Below, piece by piece: positions 1 through 6,570 of a stretch of 18,894 nt of DNA. Each line of letters begins with the position of its first letter. Position 1 is the stretch's first letter. Location: contig JABHJJ010000102.1 of assembly GCA_018691945.1 (NCBI GenBank), positions 1 to 18,894 on the forward strand, given 5' to 3'. The stretch is from Candidatus Nitrosopelagicus sp. GTDB lineage: Archaea; Thermoproteota; Nitrososphaeria; Nitrososphaerales; Nitrosopumilaceae. The notes below the pieces were generated by a model, which had not been told where the DNA came from, did not search any database, and saw only the letters and a list, made by a program, of their open reading frames with translations. A program made the position numbers and the translations under genes.

Positions 1-25
1 CAAAGTAGATAAAAATATCATCAAC

Positions 26-409
26 ATGAAAACGTCATATCAGTTTAATCACAATTTATTATTGGCATCATTAATTGCTCTGATAGTTATCAGTTCTGCA
101 TATTATTGGGCTGATGAACGAGGTGAATTCTTTGAGCCATTTTGGATAATAGTTTTATCAATTTGGTATGTGACAATTGGTTTTAGCCTATTTTTGGTTT
201 TCCGAAAAATAAAAAGTGGTTATTTAATTGCAGGAGTATTATCATGGATGACAATTATATTTTGGGCGTGTGATAATTCTCACATAGTTTTTCAAGCATC
301 GTTTATTGCATCAGAGCCAAATCTATTCATGACGATCAGAAATTTCATAGGTGTCGGAATTGCAGGATTAGCCATATTTTCATCACATAATGCATTTCAT
401 AAGATTTAG
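26..409 (+). CDS. Small four-helix membrane protein, unknown function
   Basis: This 127-residue protein starts at an ATG near the left edge, so its promoter cannot be judged. It is almost entirely hydrophobic, with four likely membrane helices at about residues 9-28, 38-60, 65-85 and 103-120, joined by short loops. The loop after helix 1 is acidic (ADERGEFFEP) and the loop after helix 2 is basic (RKIKSG), which suggests that residues 60-66 face the cytoplasm. I see no catalytic motif, metal site or lipobox. It may be a small integral membrane protein of an archaeal lineage-specific family. A T7 run follows the stop codon and the next gene is on the same strand 89 bases on. That it is a real gene rests on its membrane-protein pattern and lack of a competing frame; its function is not recognised. 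Confidence 0.7.
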   Translation: MKTSYQFNHNLLLASLIALIVISSAYYWADERGEFFEPFWIIVLSIWYVTIGFSLFLVFRKIKSGYLIAGVLSWMTIIFWACDNSHIVFQASFIASEPNLFMTIRNFIGVGIAGLAIFSSHNAFHKI

Positions 410-411
410 AA

Positions 412-418
412 TTTTTTT
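412..418 (+). terminator. Poly-T run after the first gene
   Basis: Seven consecutive T bases on the coding strand begin three bases after the stop codon at 407-409. Archaeal RNA polymerase can terminate on U-rich runs without a hairpin, so this is a reasonable terminator for the first gene. It lies in AT-rich DNA and could be chance. Confidence 0.4.
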
Positions 419-466
419 ATATTATATACCAAATATTCATTTGTTTCAAAATGTTAGCACTAGTTA

Positions 467-477
467 TGTTTATTAGG
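467..477 (+). promoter_or_regulatory. Weak TATA-like element before the B12-binding gene
   Basis: The stretch TGTTTATTAGG is centred 27 bases before the ATG at 499, the spacing expected for a leaderless archaeal transcript. It departs from the TTTATATA-like consensus. A better TATA match (TTATATACC) lies at 422-430 and would give a leader of about 50 bases. I cannot decide between them. Confidence 0.3.
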
Positions 478-498
478 CATTATACAACGAAAATGTAG

Positions 499-1350
499 AT
501 GGTGTTTCTTAGGAAGAAGAAAGTAAAAGGATACGAGTACCTGTATTTAGTAAAAAGTACGTGGGATAAAAAAAGGAAAACTTCAAGGCAGGAGACTATC
601 AAATATCTTGGAGAGAAGTCTGCAGTGTCAAGAGATGATATACCAGAAGAATATAGAGAAGACGCAAAAATTAATTCGTTTTTGCTCCAAAACACATCAA
701 AAGACAGAAAAAAATATGAACAATTAATTGGACAATTAAGAGATAAATTATTCACATCATTAACTGATGGCAATCTAAAAGAAACGATGAATGTCTATAC
801 ATCTTTTGTTTCAAATAATTCACTAGATAAATTCTATGAGAAAGTTATGACACCAGTGATGACAAAAATAGGACACTTGTGGTCTAATGGAGAATTATCA
901 ATTGCGACCGAACATGTTGCAAGTAATATTGCACATAGTTTAGTCAAAGTAATTTCAGATGATTTCAGAAAATCCAAATATGATAGAGGAGTTGTAATTC
1001 TGACCACGCCAGTTGGTGAAGATCATGATTTAGGATGTAATGTGCTAGATTCATTTTTAACTTCTAAGGGATTTACAACATTTAATCTATCTCCAGCTAC
1101 ACCATCAGAATCATTAATAGAATTTATCAAAACAGCAAGGCCTGATGCATTATTTGTGTCAATTACATTGGAAGATAATATCAGGTCTGGACAAAGACTG
1201 GTTAAGAAGATTCACAACGAATACAAAAAACTTCCAATTTTCATTGGAGGTCAGGCATTTTCTCAAAAAACTAATTTTAGATTTGAGGGAAAATTAATTA
1301 CGGATGCAAATATGTTAGAACAGATGCCACAAATCATCAAAAAAGGATAA
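499..1350 (+). CDS. CarH-like cobalamin (B12)-binding sensor protein with unusual N-terminus
   Basis: The 283-residue protein has a helical cap (about 60-155) followed by a Rossmann-like B12-binding domain (about 162-280). The cap carries W128, then nine residues, then E138-H139, the Wx9EH signature of adenosylcobalamin photoreceptors of the CarH/LitR type. The binding domain has PVGEDHDLG, where E174-D-H176-xx-G179 is the ExHxxG variant of the base-off DxHxxG motif and H176 would be the lower cobalt ligand. SITLE (221-225) and GGxxF (250-254) fit the later nucleotide-loop motifs. CarH has a MerR-type helix-turn-helix; here residues 1-45 are instead a basic, beta-hairpin-like segment (KGYEYLYLVKSTW...RQETIKYLG) resembling the N-terminus of some IS4/IS1634-class transposases. 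It could be a B12- or light-responsive regulator or a corrinoid carrier; no methyltransferase lies beside it. The family is secure, the role inferred. Confidence 0.88.
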   Translation: MVFLRKKKVKGYEYLYLVKSTWDKKRKTSRQETIKYLGEKSAVSRDDIPEEYREDAKINSFLLQNTSKDRKKYEQLIGQLRDKLFTSLTDGNLKETMNVYTSFVSNNSLDKFYEKVMTPVMTKIGHLWSNGELSIATEHVASNIAHSLVKVISDDFRKSKYDRGVVILTTPVGEDHDLGCNVLDSFLTSKGFTTFNLSPATPSESLIEFIKTARPDALFVSITLEDNIRSGQRLVKKIHNEYKKLPIFIGGQAFSQKTNFRFEGKLITDANMLEQMPQIIKKG

Positions 1351-1384
1351 TTATAATAATTTATGAATAAAGGTACAATCAGAT

Positions 1385-1612
1385 TTAAGATGAAGCACGA
1401 TCTCTAGGGTCTAATTGAAGAGATTTGTTATAACAATCAGAAGCCTCATTGTATCTACCCAAACTTCTCAATACAATTCCTTTGTTATTCCATAAATCAG
1501 GATCATCAGGTTTTAGAAGTAATGCTTGCTCAAAAAAACTCAATGCATTTTCAAAATTACCATTTCGGAGATTCTCAGTTCCTTTTTGAATTAATACATC
1601 TATTTTAGTCAC
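1385..1612 (-). CDS. Short TPR-repeat protein
   Basis: The 75-residue protein consists of two tetratricopeptide repeats, at about residues 5-38 and 39-72. Each shows the W/L-G-Y-A-F-A-P pattern: GNFENALSFFEQALLLKPDD and then WNNKGIVLRSLGRYNEASDC. TPR helices mediate protein-protein contacts and have no catalysis. The start is GTG at 1610-1612; no ATG is available in frame before the first repeat. It lies seven bases after the stop of the HD/GNAT-like gene, so the two are very probably one transcript and this may be an interaction partner of that enzyme. It could also be a shortened version of a longer TPR protein, but nothing upstream or downstream continues the repeats. Real gene likely, partner inferred. 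Confidence 0.75.
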   Translation of the reverse strand: MTKIDVLIQKGTENLRNGNFENALSFFEQALLLKPDDPDLWNNKGIVLRSLGRYNEASDCYNKSLQLDPRDRASS

Positions 1613-1619
1613 GTGATAA

Positions 1620-2936
1620 CTATAGAACTACTCTGAAATAATCCCATCGCTCAGGATCAAACTTTTTTACAAATACGATATTTTTTTCCTTTTTCTTGCG
1701 TTCCTCTATAACATCACGCATCGTGAAACTTGTCATGAATTTGTATCCTTGAGACTGAACTTGCATCATGAATAGCTGGCGAATTTCTCTTCCACCATGA
1801 AATCCCCAATAGCCATTTTTTATTGCAACAGGTTCCAAAAATATGGTGTTATTCTTTCCACGATTTTTGTCTTCAAAGTCCAATTCGAAATTATATTTTT
1901 CAAGTGGACCACCTTTTGCAAATCCAACTATGGCGCCATTTTTATCACCTACACGTAACGTGTTTAGAATTGTGTCAGAATCATCAAGTGAATTGATAAA
2001 ATCATCTCGTGAAAATTGTAAAGGTTTTGGTAGTTCTCTATATATCGATAGCAAAACATCAGACACATCTTCAGAGATTGTATTTTTTTCTATGCATGGA
2101 ACCAAAGGTAATCCATCATAAACAAATTTGTTGTAGATTTTAATCTCTTCTTGGCGTAGTTTCATAAATTCAGTAATGTTATCTAGAAGATTTTTTCTCA
2201 TGTGTTTTGGCAATCCAAATAATACACGATGACACATACCTGGTTCATTGTTTAGCATATCTTCAAAGAATGACACCGAACGGGTGACAATGAATGCAGG
2301 ATGCCAGCTTGATGAGTGCGCATTCATCTTTGCCATATTCATTGCCTTTGTAAAGTCACCAAGAGAGTATCCACCAATACGATCAGAGACAGATAAGAAA
2401 TGACCAAGTTCTCTGAAGTGTTCTTGTTGTTTTTTATTTTTCTTAATTTTTGATTTTGAGAAATAGTTTTGGATTAGTTTATCAGTAGTAGTTATGATGT
2501 CACCCTTCCATGGATAAACAGTTCTAGAGATCAGAGCACATATGAGATTTGGATCAAGATTAGCTTCGGCGAGGAGTTTTTGAATTGTTTTATTTTTTGA
2601 GATAAATTGAATGACATTTTTTTCATGTGGCTTGTCTATTGCTTTACCAGGATCAAAATCATGCAAGAGTGCAGATGCATAAAGATAATTCAAGTCATCA
2701 AGAGTAAGAAATTCGTCTTGTAAGGAATGTATGCCAGAAAGTAAGGTGATGTATGTTACTTCAAGTTCATGATCAATGTTATGATATCCATAATAATCAC
2801 TAAACAAACCATTGTCTTTGAATAATTGAATGGTGTAATCTAGTAGTTTTACATTTACGTCAGTTGCAAGTTCTACAGAGGAGAGTAAATCAAATATTCC
2901 ATTTCGTAGTGAAGGAGGATTTGCAAATTCTTGCAT
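1620..2936 (-). CDS. HD-domain phosphohydrolase fused to a GNAT-like domain
   Basis: This 438-residue protein has two parts. Residues 45-190 hold a metal-dependent HD fold: YHNIDHELEV (H52, H56) resembles the YHNxxHA signature of cyclic-nucleotide phosphodiesterases, followed by LLHDFDP (H92-D93) and SVSDRIGGY (D184), giving the expected H...HD...D metal set. Residues about 285-415 look like a GCN5-type acyltransferase fold (AIVGFAKGGPLE, then FLEPVAIKNGYWGFHGGREIRQLFMMQVQSQGY compressed here to its ends: FLEPVAI and VQSQGY), although the RxxGxG acetyl-CoA loop is imperfect. There is no signal peptide, so it is cytosolic. A TATA-like CTTTAAAAC lies 26 bases before the ATG, and a TPR gene follows after seven bases. 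The HD part is likely active on a phosphoester; the substrate is unknown. The GNAT assignment is weaker than the HD one. Confidence 0.8.
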   Translation of the reverse strand: MQEFANPPSLRNGIFDLLSSVELATDVNVKLLDYTIQLFKDNGLFSDYYGYHNIDHELEVTYITLLSGIHSLQDEFLTLDDLNYLYASALLHDFDPGKAIDKPHEKNVIQFISKNKTIQKLLAEANLDPNLICALISRTVYPWKGDIITTTDKLIQNYFSKSKIKKNKKQQEHFRELGHFLSVSDRIGGYSLGDFTKAMNMAKMNAHSSSWHPAFIVTRSVSFFEDMLNNEPGMCHRVLFGLPKHMRKNLLDNITEFMKLRQEEIKIYNKFVYDGLPLVPCIEKNTISEDVSDVLLSIYRELPKPLQFSRDDFINSLDDSDTILNTLRVGDKNGAIVGFAKGGPLEKYNFELDFEDKNRGKNNTIFLEPVAIKNGYWGFHGGREIRQLFMMQVQSQGYKFMTSFTMRDVIEERKKKEKNIVFVKKFDPERWDYFRVVL

Positions 2937-2957
2937 GAGTTAGACGATGGAATTAAG

Positions 2958-2966
2958 GTTTTAAAG
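2958..2966 (-). promoter_or_regulatory. TATA box for the HD/GNAT-like gene
   Basis: On the minus strand the sequence reads CTTTAAAAC, centred 26 bases before the ATG at 2936. Box and spacing fit a leaderless archaeal promoter. Confidence 0.55.
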
Positions 2967-2995
2967 TTATTTGATTATTCTACTAAACCCAAATC

Positions 2996-3005
2996 GGTTA
3001 TAAGG
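2996..3005 (+). promoter_or_regulatory. TATA-like element before the DppB-type permease
   Basis: GGTTATAAGG is centred about 25 bases before the GTG at 3026 and 20 before the TTG at 3020. The usual spacing favours the GTG as the true start of a leaderless message. The match to the consensus is only fair. Confidence 0.4.
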
Positions 3006-3019
3006 TAAATAATGATATT

Positions 3020-4081
3020 TTGAGTGTGGGATTGAAACGATATCTTATCACAAGAGGGATAACAATGTTCGGCGTATTAATGATAACATTATTGCTTACA
3101 ATTTCTCTTGTCGGTTCAAATATGGATACAATTCTAAAACAAGGGGTAATTTATCAAGTTAGAGCAGAGATTACAGAAAATACATCAATTGTACAAGGCT
3201 TCAACGACCCAGAAGAATTTGAGAAATTTGTTCAACAAAAAATTGATGAGAGAGTAAAAACGCTAGGACTTGACACGCCATGGTATTCTCCACAAAGACT
3301 TGGATATACCATGTATAAGATTTTAATTTTGGATTTTGGTAATGCAACATTTCTTACAAGTGATTCAGGATCATCGAATGTTGGAGAAATAATTTTTGAA
3401 AAGATGCCAAAAACAATTCTGTTGTTTACTACAGCTACAATAATTATATCCATCATTGGAATTGTGTTAGGTGCAGCGTCAAGTAACAAAATTGGTTCAA
3501 AGATAGACCGTATAACATCTACATTTGCAGTGATTAGTAGTAGTTTCCCAGTGTGGTGGATTGGTATGTTAATGATATTTGTATTTGCCTTTGTTTACCA
3601 AATTTTTCCTGCAAGAGCTACACCAAATATAGCATCAGATGACCCAGGCTACGTTTTGGCATTGCTATACCATATGGCGCTACCCGTGATAACAATTGTT
3701 CTAATTGGATTTGGAGCATGGGCATATCTTGTTAGAAATTTCATGGTAGGAATTATGCAAGAAGATTTCATCACTGCAAAAAAAACTATGGGTATTTCCA
3801 AAAAGAAGATAGTGTATAGCCATGCATTAAGAAATGCAGCGCCTCCAATTGTCACCATACTTGCATTGAGTCTATCAGGTTCACTAGGAGGTGCAATAAT
3901 TACAGAGGCAGTATTTGATTGGCCAGGAATGGGAAGATTATACTTTGAGGCAATTAGCGTGATGGATTTGCCAGTGATTATTGGTTCAACATATATTCTA
4001 ACAGTTTTATTTTTGGTGAGTATATTTATTGCAGATTTACTATATGGTTATTTTGATCCGCGAGTGAGGACATCAAATTGA
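3020..4081 (+). CDS. ABC transporter permease, DppB/OppB type
   Basis: The protein (353 residues from TTG 3020, 351 from GTG 3026) is the first membrane subunit of a peptide/nickel-class ABC importer. Helix 1 spans about 14-32, then an outside loop of about 100 residues, then helices near 132-152, 168-196, 212-238, 272-295 and 318-345. The EAA-loop that docks onto the ATPase is DFITAKKTMGISKKKIVYSHALRN compressed to its key parts: TAKKTMG (252-258) and HALRNAAPP (268-276), typical of the DppB branch. The end, DLLYGYFDPRVR, is also characteristic of this family. The TGA overlaps the TTG of the next permease gene by three bases, so the pair is translationally coupled. No ATPase or solute-binding protein gene lies in the window, so the substrate cannot be read from context; peptides or small solutes are possible. 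Confidence 0.93.
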   Translation: MSVGLKRYLITRGITMFGVLMITLLLTISLVGSNMDTILKQGVIYQVRAEITENTSIVQGFNDPEEFEKFVQQKIDERVKTLGLDTPWYSPQRLGYTMYKILILDFGNATFLTSDSGSSNVGEIIFEKMPKTILLFTTATIIISIIGIVLGAASSNKIGSKIDRITSTFAVISSSFPVWWIGMLMIFVFAFVYQIFPARATPNIASDDPGYVLALLYHMALPVITIVLIGFGAWAYLVRNFMVGIMQEDFITAKKTMGISKKKIVYSHALRNAAPPIVTILALSLSGSLGGAIITEAVFDWPGMGRLYFEAISVMDLPVIIGSTYILTVLFLVSIFIADLLYGYFDPRVRTSN

Positions 4082-5439
4082 GTAGTGTTTCTACAAATGA
4101 AATTAAAAGAGAATTTCTAAAAAGTAAGATGGGATTAACTGGTGTTTTTATTTTACTAGGATTGGTTTTAATTTCTATCATAACAATTTCAACAATTCCC
4201 GTATCAACATTTCAAGAATGGAATAATCCTGAGAAATGGATATTATATCCAAAAACATCAGTTCCAAGTTGGGTCAATCTTTTGTCTCCAGAGAAAATTC
4301 CAGAGCATAAGATTATTGATGCTGAAATTTTTGAGTCACATAAAGATGAAATTTTTCTTGTATCTCAGCAGTTTGGAGTATCCTTTGAGTATGATGATTT
4401 TCCAAGTGATTTTATTTTTGAAACAAAAACAAAATACTCAGATTCACACCTAGTTCAGATTAAAGTAATACGTCCGGATGGAATTATTTTGGAAATATTA
4501 TCCACTTCTTTGCCACACTCAGAAATAGATACGATTCATAATCAAAGGTATTTCTCAACGGACAGTATGATAAAGAAAAATCTAAATGCATATAAAGAAG
4601 AATTTCAATTTGATTTTTCTATCGGTGCAACTGAAATAATATTTTCAAATCTAAATGAAAACCAGGTGCAAAAAGGTAATTATATTTTCATTATGGACAC
4701 ATATGGAATAGGAGAACCTGCAGAAGTATTAGAATCAAAAATGATTCTAGGAGGAAAGACATTCGGATTAATGGGAACGGATGAACTTCGTAGAGATTTA
4801 GCTGTAGGATTACTTTGGGGCACACCGCTTGCACTTTTCATTGGAATATCAGTATCAATCGGATCAGTCGTTGTGGGATTAGTTTATGGAGTTTATTCAG
4901 GATATAAAGGAAAAAAGACCGATGAAACCATGATGAGATTTAATGACGTCATCTATGCATTGCCTGCATTACCATTTTTAATAATTTTGGCAGTTACAAT
5001 AAGCAATAGTATATTTTTGATGATAGGTTTTCTTATGATTTTTAGCTGGGTGGGAATTGCAAAGGTTTCACGTAGTATGTCATTACAGATTAAGACTAGA
5101 CAGTATGTGGAAGCAGCAAAGATAATGGGACAAAAAGACTCGAAGATAATTTTTAGGCATATTCTTCCTCAGTTGCTGCCATATGCATTTGCCAGCATAG
5201 CAATTTCGGTCCCCGCAGCAATCACTACAGAAGCAGGATTAAGTTTTCTCGGATTAGGCGATCCATCATTTCCCACATGGGGACAAATTCTACATGATGC
5301 CAACACGTATGGAGCCACAGCACAAGGATTTTGGTGGTGGATTGTCCCACCAGGAATTTTAATTGCGATAACAGGATTGGCGTTTGTCTTTATTGGAAAT
5401 GCTCTAGACGCGATAGTTAATCCAAAATTAAAGAGATAA
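4078..5439 (+). CDS. ABC transporter permease, DppC/OppC type, with large outside insertion
   Basis: At 453 residues this is about half as long again as a usual DppC. Helix 1 lies at about 20-40. A hydrophilic segment of about 185 residues (45-230) that should face outside follows. The permease core then begins with the family signature GTDELRRDL (233-241, usually GTDxxGRD), with helices near 247-275, 292-330, 365-385 and 420-445. The EAA-loop is YVEAAKIMG (343-351) leading to HILPQLLP (361-368). The end, GNALDAIVNPKLKR, matches the GDxLRDxLDPR end of the family. The start is TTG inside the end of the DppB-type gene. The large loop may replace or dock a binding protein, which is inference. 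The stop codon abuts the stop of the convergent gene with no base between. Confidence 0.93.
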   Translation: MSSVSTNEIKREFLKSKMGLTGVFILLGLVLISIITISTIPVSTFQEWNNPEKWILYPKTSVPSWVNLLSPEKIPEHKIIDAEIFESHKDEIFLVSQQFGVSFEYDDFPSDFIFETKTKYSDSHLVQIKVIRPDGIILEILSTSLPHSEIDTIHNQRYFSTDSMIKKNLNAYKEEFQFDFSIGATEIIFSNLNENQVQKGNYIFIMDTYGIGEPAEVLESKMILGGKTFGLMGTDELRRDLAVGLLWGTPLALFIGISVSIGSVVVGLVYGVYSGYKGKKTDETMMRFNDVIYALPALPFLIILAVTISNSIFLMIGFLMIFSWVGIAKVSRSMSLQIKTRQYVEAAKIMGQKDSKIIFRHILPQLLPYAFASIAISVPAAITTEAGLSFLGLGDPSFPTWGQILHDANTYGATAQGFWWWIVPPGILIAITGLAFVFIGNALDAIVNPKLKR

Positions 5440-5775
5440 CTATCCAGATATGCTGAATTTTCGGATTAGATCAATTGATTTGTCATTTAGTTTTATTGTA
5501 TAAGTTGCAGCATTAGGGTTAGTATTTTTTTCTTCAGACAATAATTCAGTAAATTTTGTTTTTTCTACTTCAACTGCTCCTGCTTCATGCGCACATAAAT
5601 TAAACGCCTTAAGTTGAAGATTGTTCTTTAACAAATATGAAATAAATTTTTTATAATTTTCAGTATTGTTCCAATCAATATTTTTTTCGTCACATGCAGA
5701 TATCCAAACATCTACAGAATTATGGAAAAAAACTTTTTTTCTAATTACATCTAATGCTAAATCTGTTTGAGACAT
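5440..5775 (-). CDS. Conserved-looking hypothetical protein, 111 residues
   Basis: I do not recognise this protein. It is soluble, mixed in charge and predicted mainly helical, with no signal peptide and no metal motif; the only cysteines are C28 and C61. A helical N-terminal half (about 1-60) is followed by NLCAHEAGAVEVEK and a C-terminal strand-like stretch, TYTIKLNDKSIDLIRKF. It follows the zinc-ribbon membrane gene after nine bases and has no promoter of its own, so it is probably co-transcribed with it. Its stop codon is directly adjacent to the stop of the DppC-type gene. Its position in a tight operon and a clean start at ATG 5773-5775 argue that it is real. No function can be assigned. 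Confidence 0.65.
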   Translation of the reverse strand: MSQTDLALDVIRKKVFFHNSVDVWISACDEKNIDWNNTENYKKFISYLLKNNLQLKAFNLCAHEAGAVEVEKTKFTELLSEEKNTNPNAATYTIKLNDKSIDLIRKFSISG

Positions 5776-5784
5776 TCTGTATCC

Positions 5785-6120
5785 CTAAAACATTGCACGT
5801 TTCATTGAGGATCCACAACGTGGGCATTCTCTTGCATTGTAGACTTTATGACATACAAGACATTCATATTTTATTCCAGGTTTGTCACTATTTTGACCAA
5901 ATAGACCTCCAAATCCGCCACCAGAGGTTCCAGAACCAGAACCAGAACCAAGACCACCCCTCATTCGGCTCATCATTCTTTTTCGCAAGATTAATGGAAA
6001 TGCAATGAATAGAGCCAATGCGGCACCCAGTCCATATGGAAATGGAAGAATCATTTGCAAGCCGATACTTATTGCAAGAGATGCAAATAGGAATATCAAA
6101 TATGACTTGTAGTTAATCAT
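5785..6120 (-). CDS. Small membrane protein with C-terminal zinc ribbon
   Basis: The 111-residue protein has two membrane helices at about 6-22 and 27-46, a basic stop-transfer stretch (RKRMMSRMR), a glycine/serine linker (55-75), and a C-terminal zinc-binding module. The module is C87-LV-C90, eight residues, C99-PR-C102, a rubredoxin-like zinc ribbon. By the positive-inside rule, the basic segment and ribbon face the cytoplasm. Proteins of this layout often recruit a partner or nucleic acid to the membrane, but no function is shown. It has its own TATA element (6143-6153) 28 bases before the ATG, and the next gene starts nine bases after its stop, so the two form an operon. Confidence 0.75.
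   Translation of the reverse strand: MINYKSYLIFLFASLAISIGLQMILPFPYGLGAALALFIAFPLILRKRMMSRMRGGLGSGSGSGTSGGGFGGLFGQNSDKPGIKYECLVCHKVYNARECPRCGSSMKRAMF
5930..5950. repeat. Hexanucleotide repeat in the Gly/Ser linker
   Basis: CCAGAA is repeated three times plus CCA on the plus strand. On the coding strand it encodes the alternating Gly-Ser stretch of the zinc-ribbon membrane protein linker. The unit keeps the frame, so slippage would change linker length without breaking the gene. Confidence 0.6.
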
Positions 6121-6142
6121 GATAAGAAAATTGTCCTAATTT

Positions 6143-6153
6143 CAAATATAAGG
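6143..6153 (-). promoter_or_regulatory. TATA box for the zinc-ribbon membrane protein operon
   Basis: The minus strand reads CCTTATATTTG, centred 28 bases before the ATG at 6120, inside the 51-base gap after the JAMM gene. This separates the two minus-strand units. Confidence 0.6.
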
Positions 6154-6171
6154 CTTATTGAGTATAAGCAA

Positions 6172-6570
6172 TTATTCAGCTAGGATTGGGATTGAGTTTC
6201 CAGAACTATCCCATGCAAGCATATCATCATCCTCATATGGAGCTTTTACAATTATTGAAACTAGTCCAAAAAAATTATTCAAATCTTCCAAAGACGGTTC
6301 AGCGGTTCCTACAGGATGTGAATGCACCATTCCAATATAATCAGAATCAAATGGGAGTTGGTTTGACGGAAATCCTGCAAAAGTAGGTCCAGTTTCATTA
6401 AAAGGCGGAATAACTAAGCCTTCAACAAACATTTTGCCTTTTTTTGAATGACCTTTGAGAATTAGAATCATTTCGTCAGGATGATTAATCTTGCAATATG
6501 AGACAATTCCGTCACGAGTTTCATTAAGAAAGACAACACTACGTTCTAGTTTTTTTGTTTTAAAGATCAT
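6172..6570 (-). CDS. JAMM/MPN+ metallopeptidase (isopeptidase-like)
   Basis: This 132-residue protein is a single JAMM domain with a complete zinc site. The upstream glutamate is E33 in DEMILILKG, and the core motif is H83-S-H85-P, seven residues after H85 to S93, then two residues to D96 (HSHPVGTAEPSLED). This exact HxH-x7-S-xx-D spacing marks active MPN+ enzymes such as Rpn11, AMSH and archaeal JAMM1. Known archaeal members cut isopeptide or linear bonds to ubiquitin-like SAMP/Urm proteins. No ubiquitin-like protein is encoded in the window. The ATG overlaps the TGA of the coiled-coil gene by four bases (ATGA), so the two are translationally coupled and may act together. Length fits stand-alone prokaryotic JAMM proteins. 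The enzyme class is well supported; the substrate is unknown. Confidence 0.88.
   Translation of the reverse strand: MIFKTKKLERSVVFLNETRDGIVSYCKINHPDEMILILKGHSKKGKMFVEGLVIPPFNETGPTFAGFPSNQLPFDSDYIGMVHSHPVGTAEPSLEDLNNFFGLVSIIVKAPYEDDDMLAWDSSGNSIPILAE

Noticed and set aside
499..640. Possible remnant of an insertion sequence because of the transposase-like N-terminus
   Set aside because: No terminal inverted repeats, target duplication or catalytic transposase domain is present, and the segment runs in frame into an intact B12-binding domain.
480..773. Minus-strand open frame of 97 codons
   Set aside because: It is antisense to the start of the B12-binding protein and its composition is that of a reverse-complement shadow rich in Phe and Ser.
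1613..1619. CACGTG palindrome at the start of the TPR gene as a regulatory site
   Set aside because: It is only six bases long (1610-1615), spans the GTG start inside an operon, and is expected by chance at this length.
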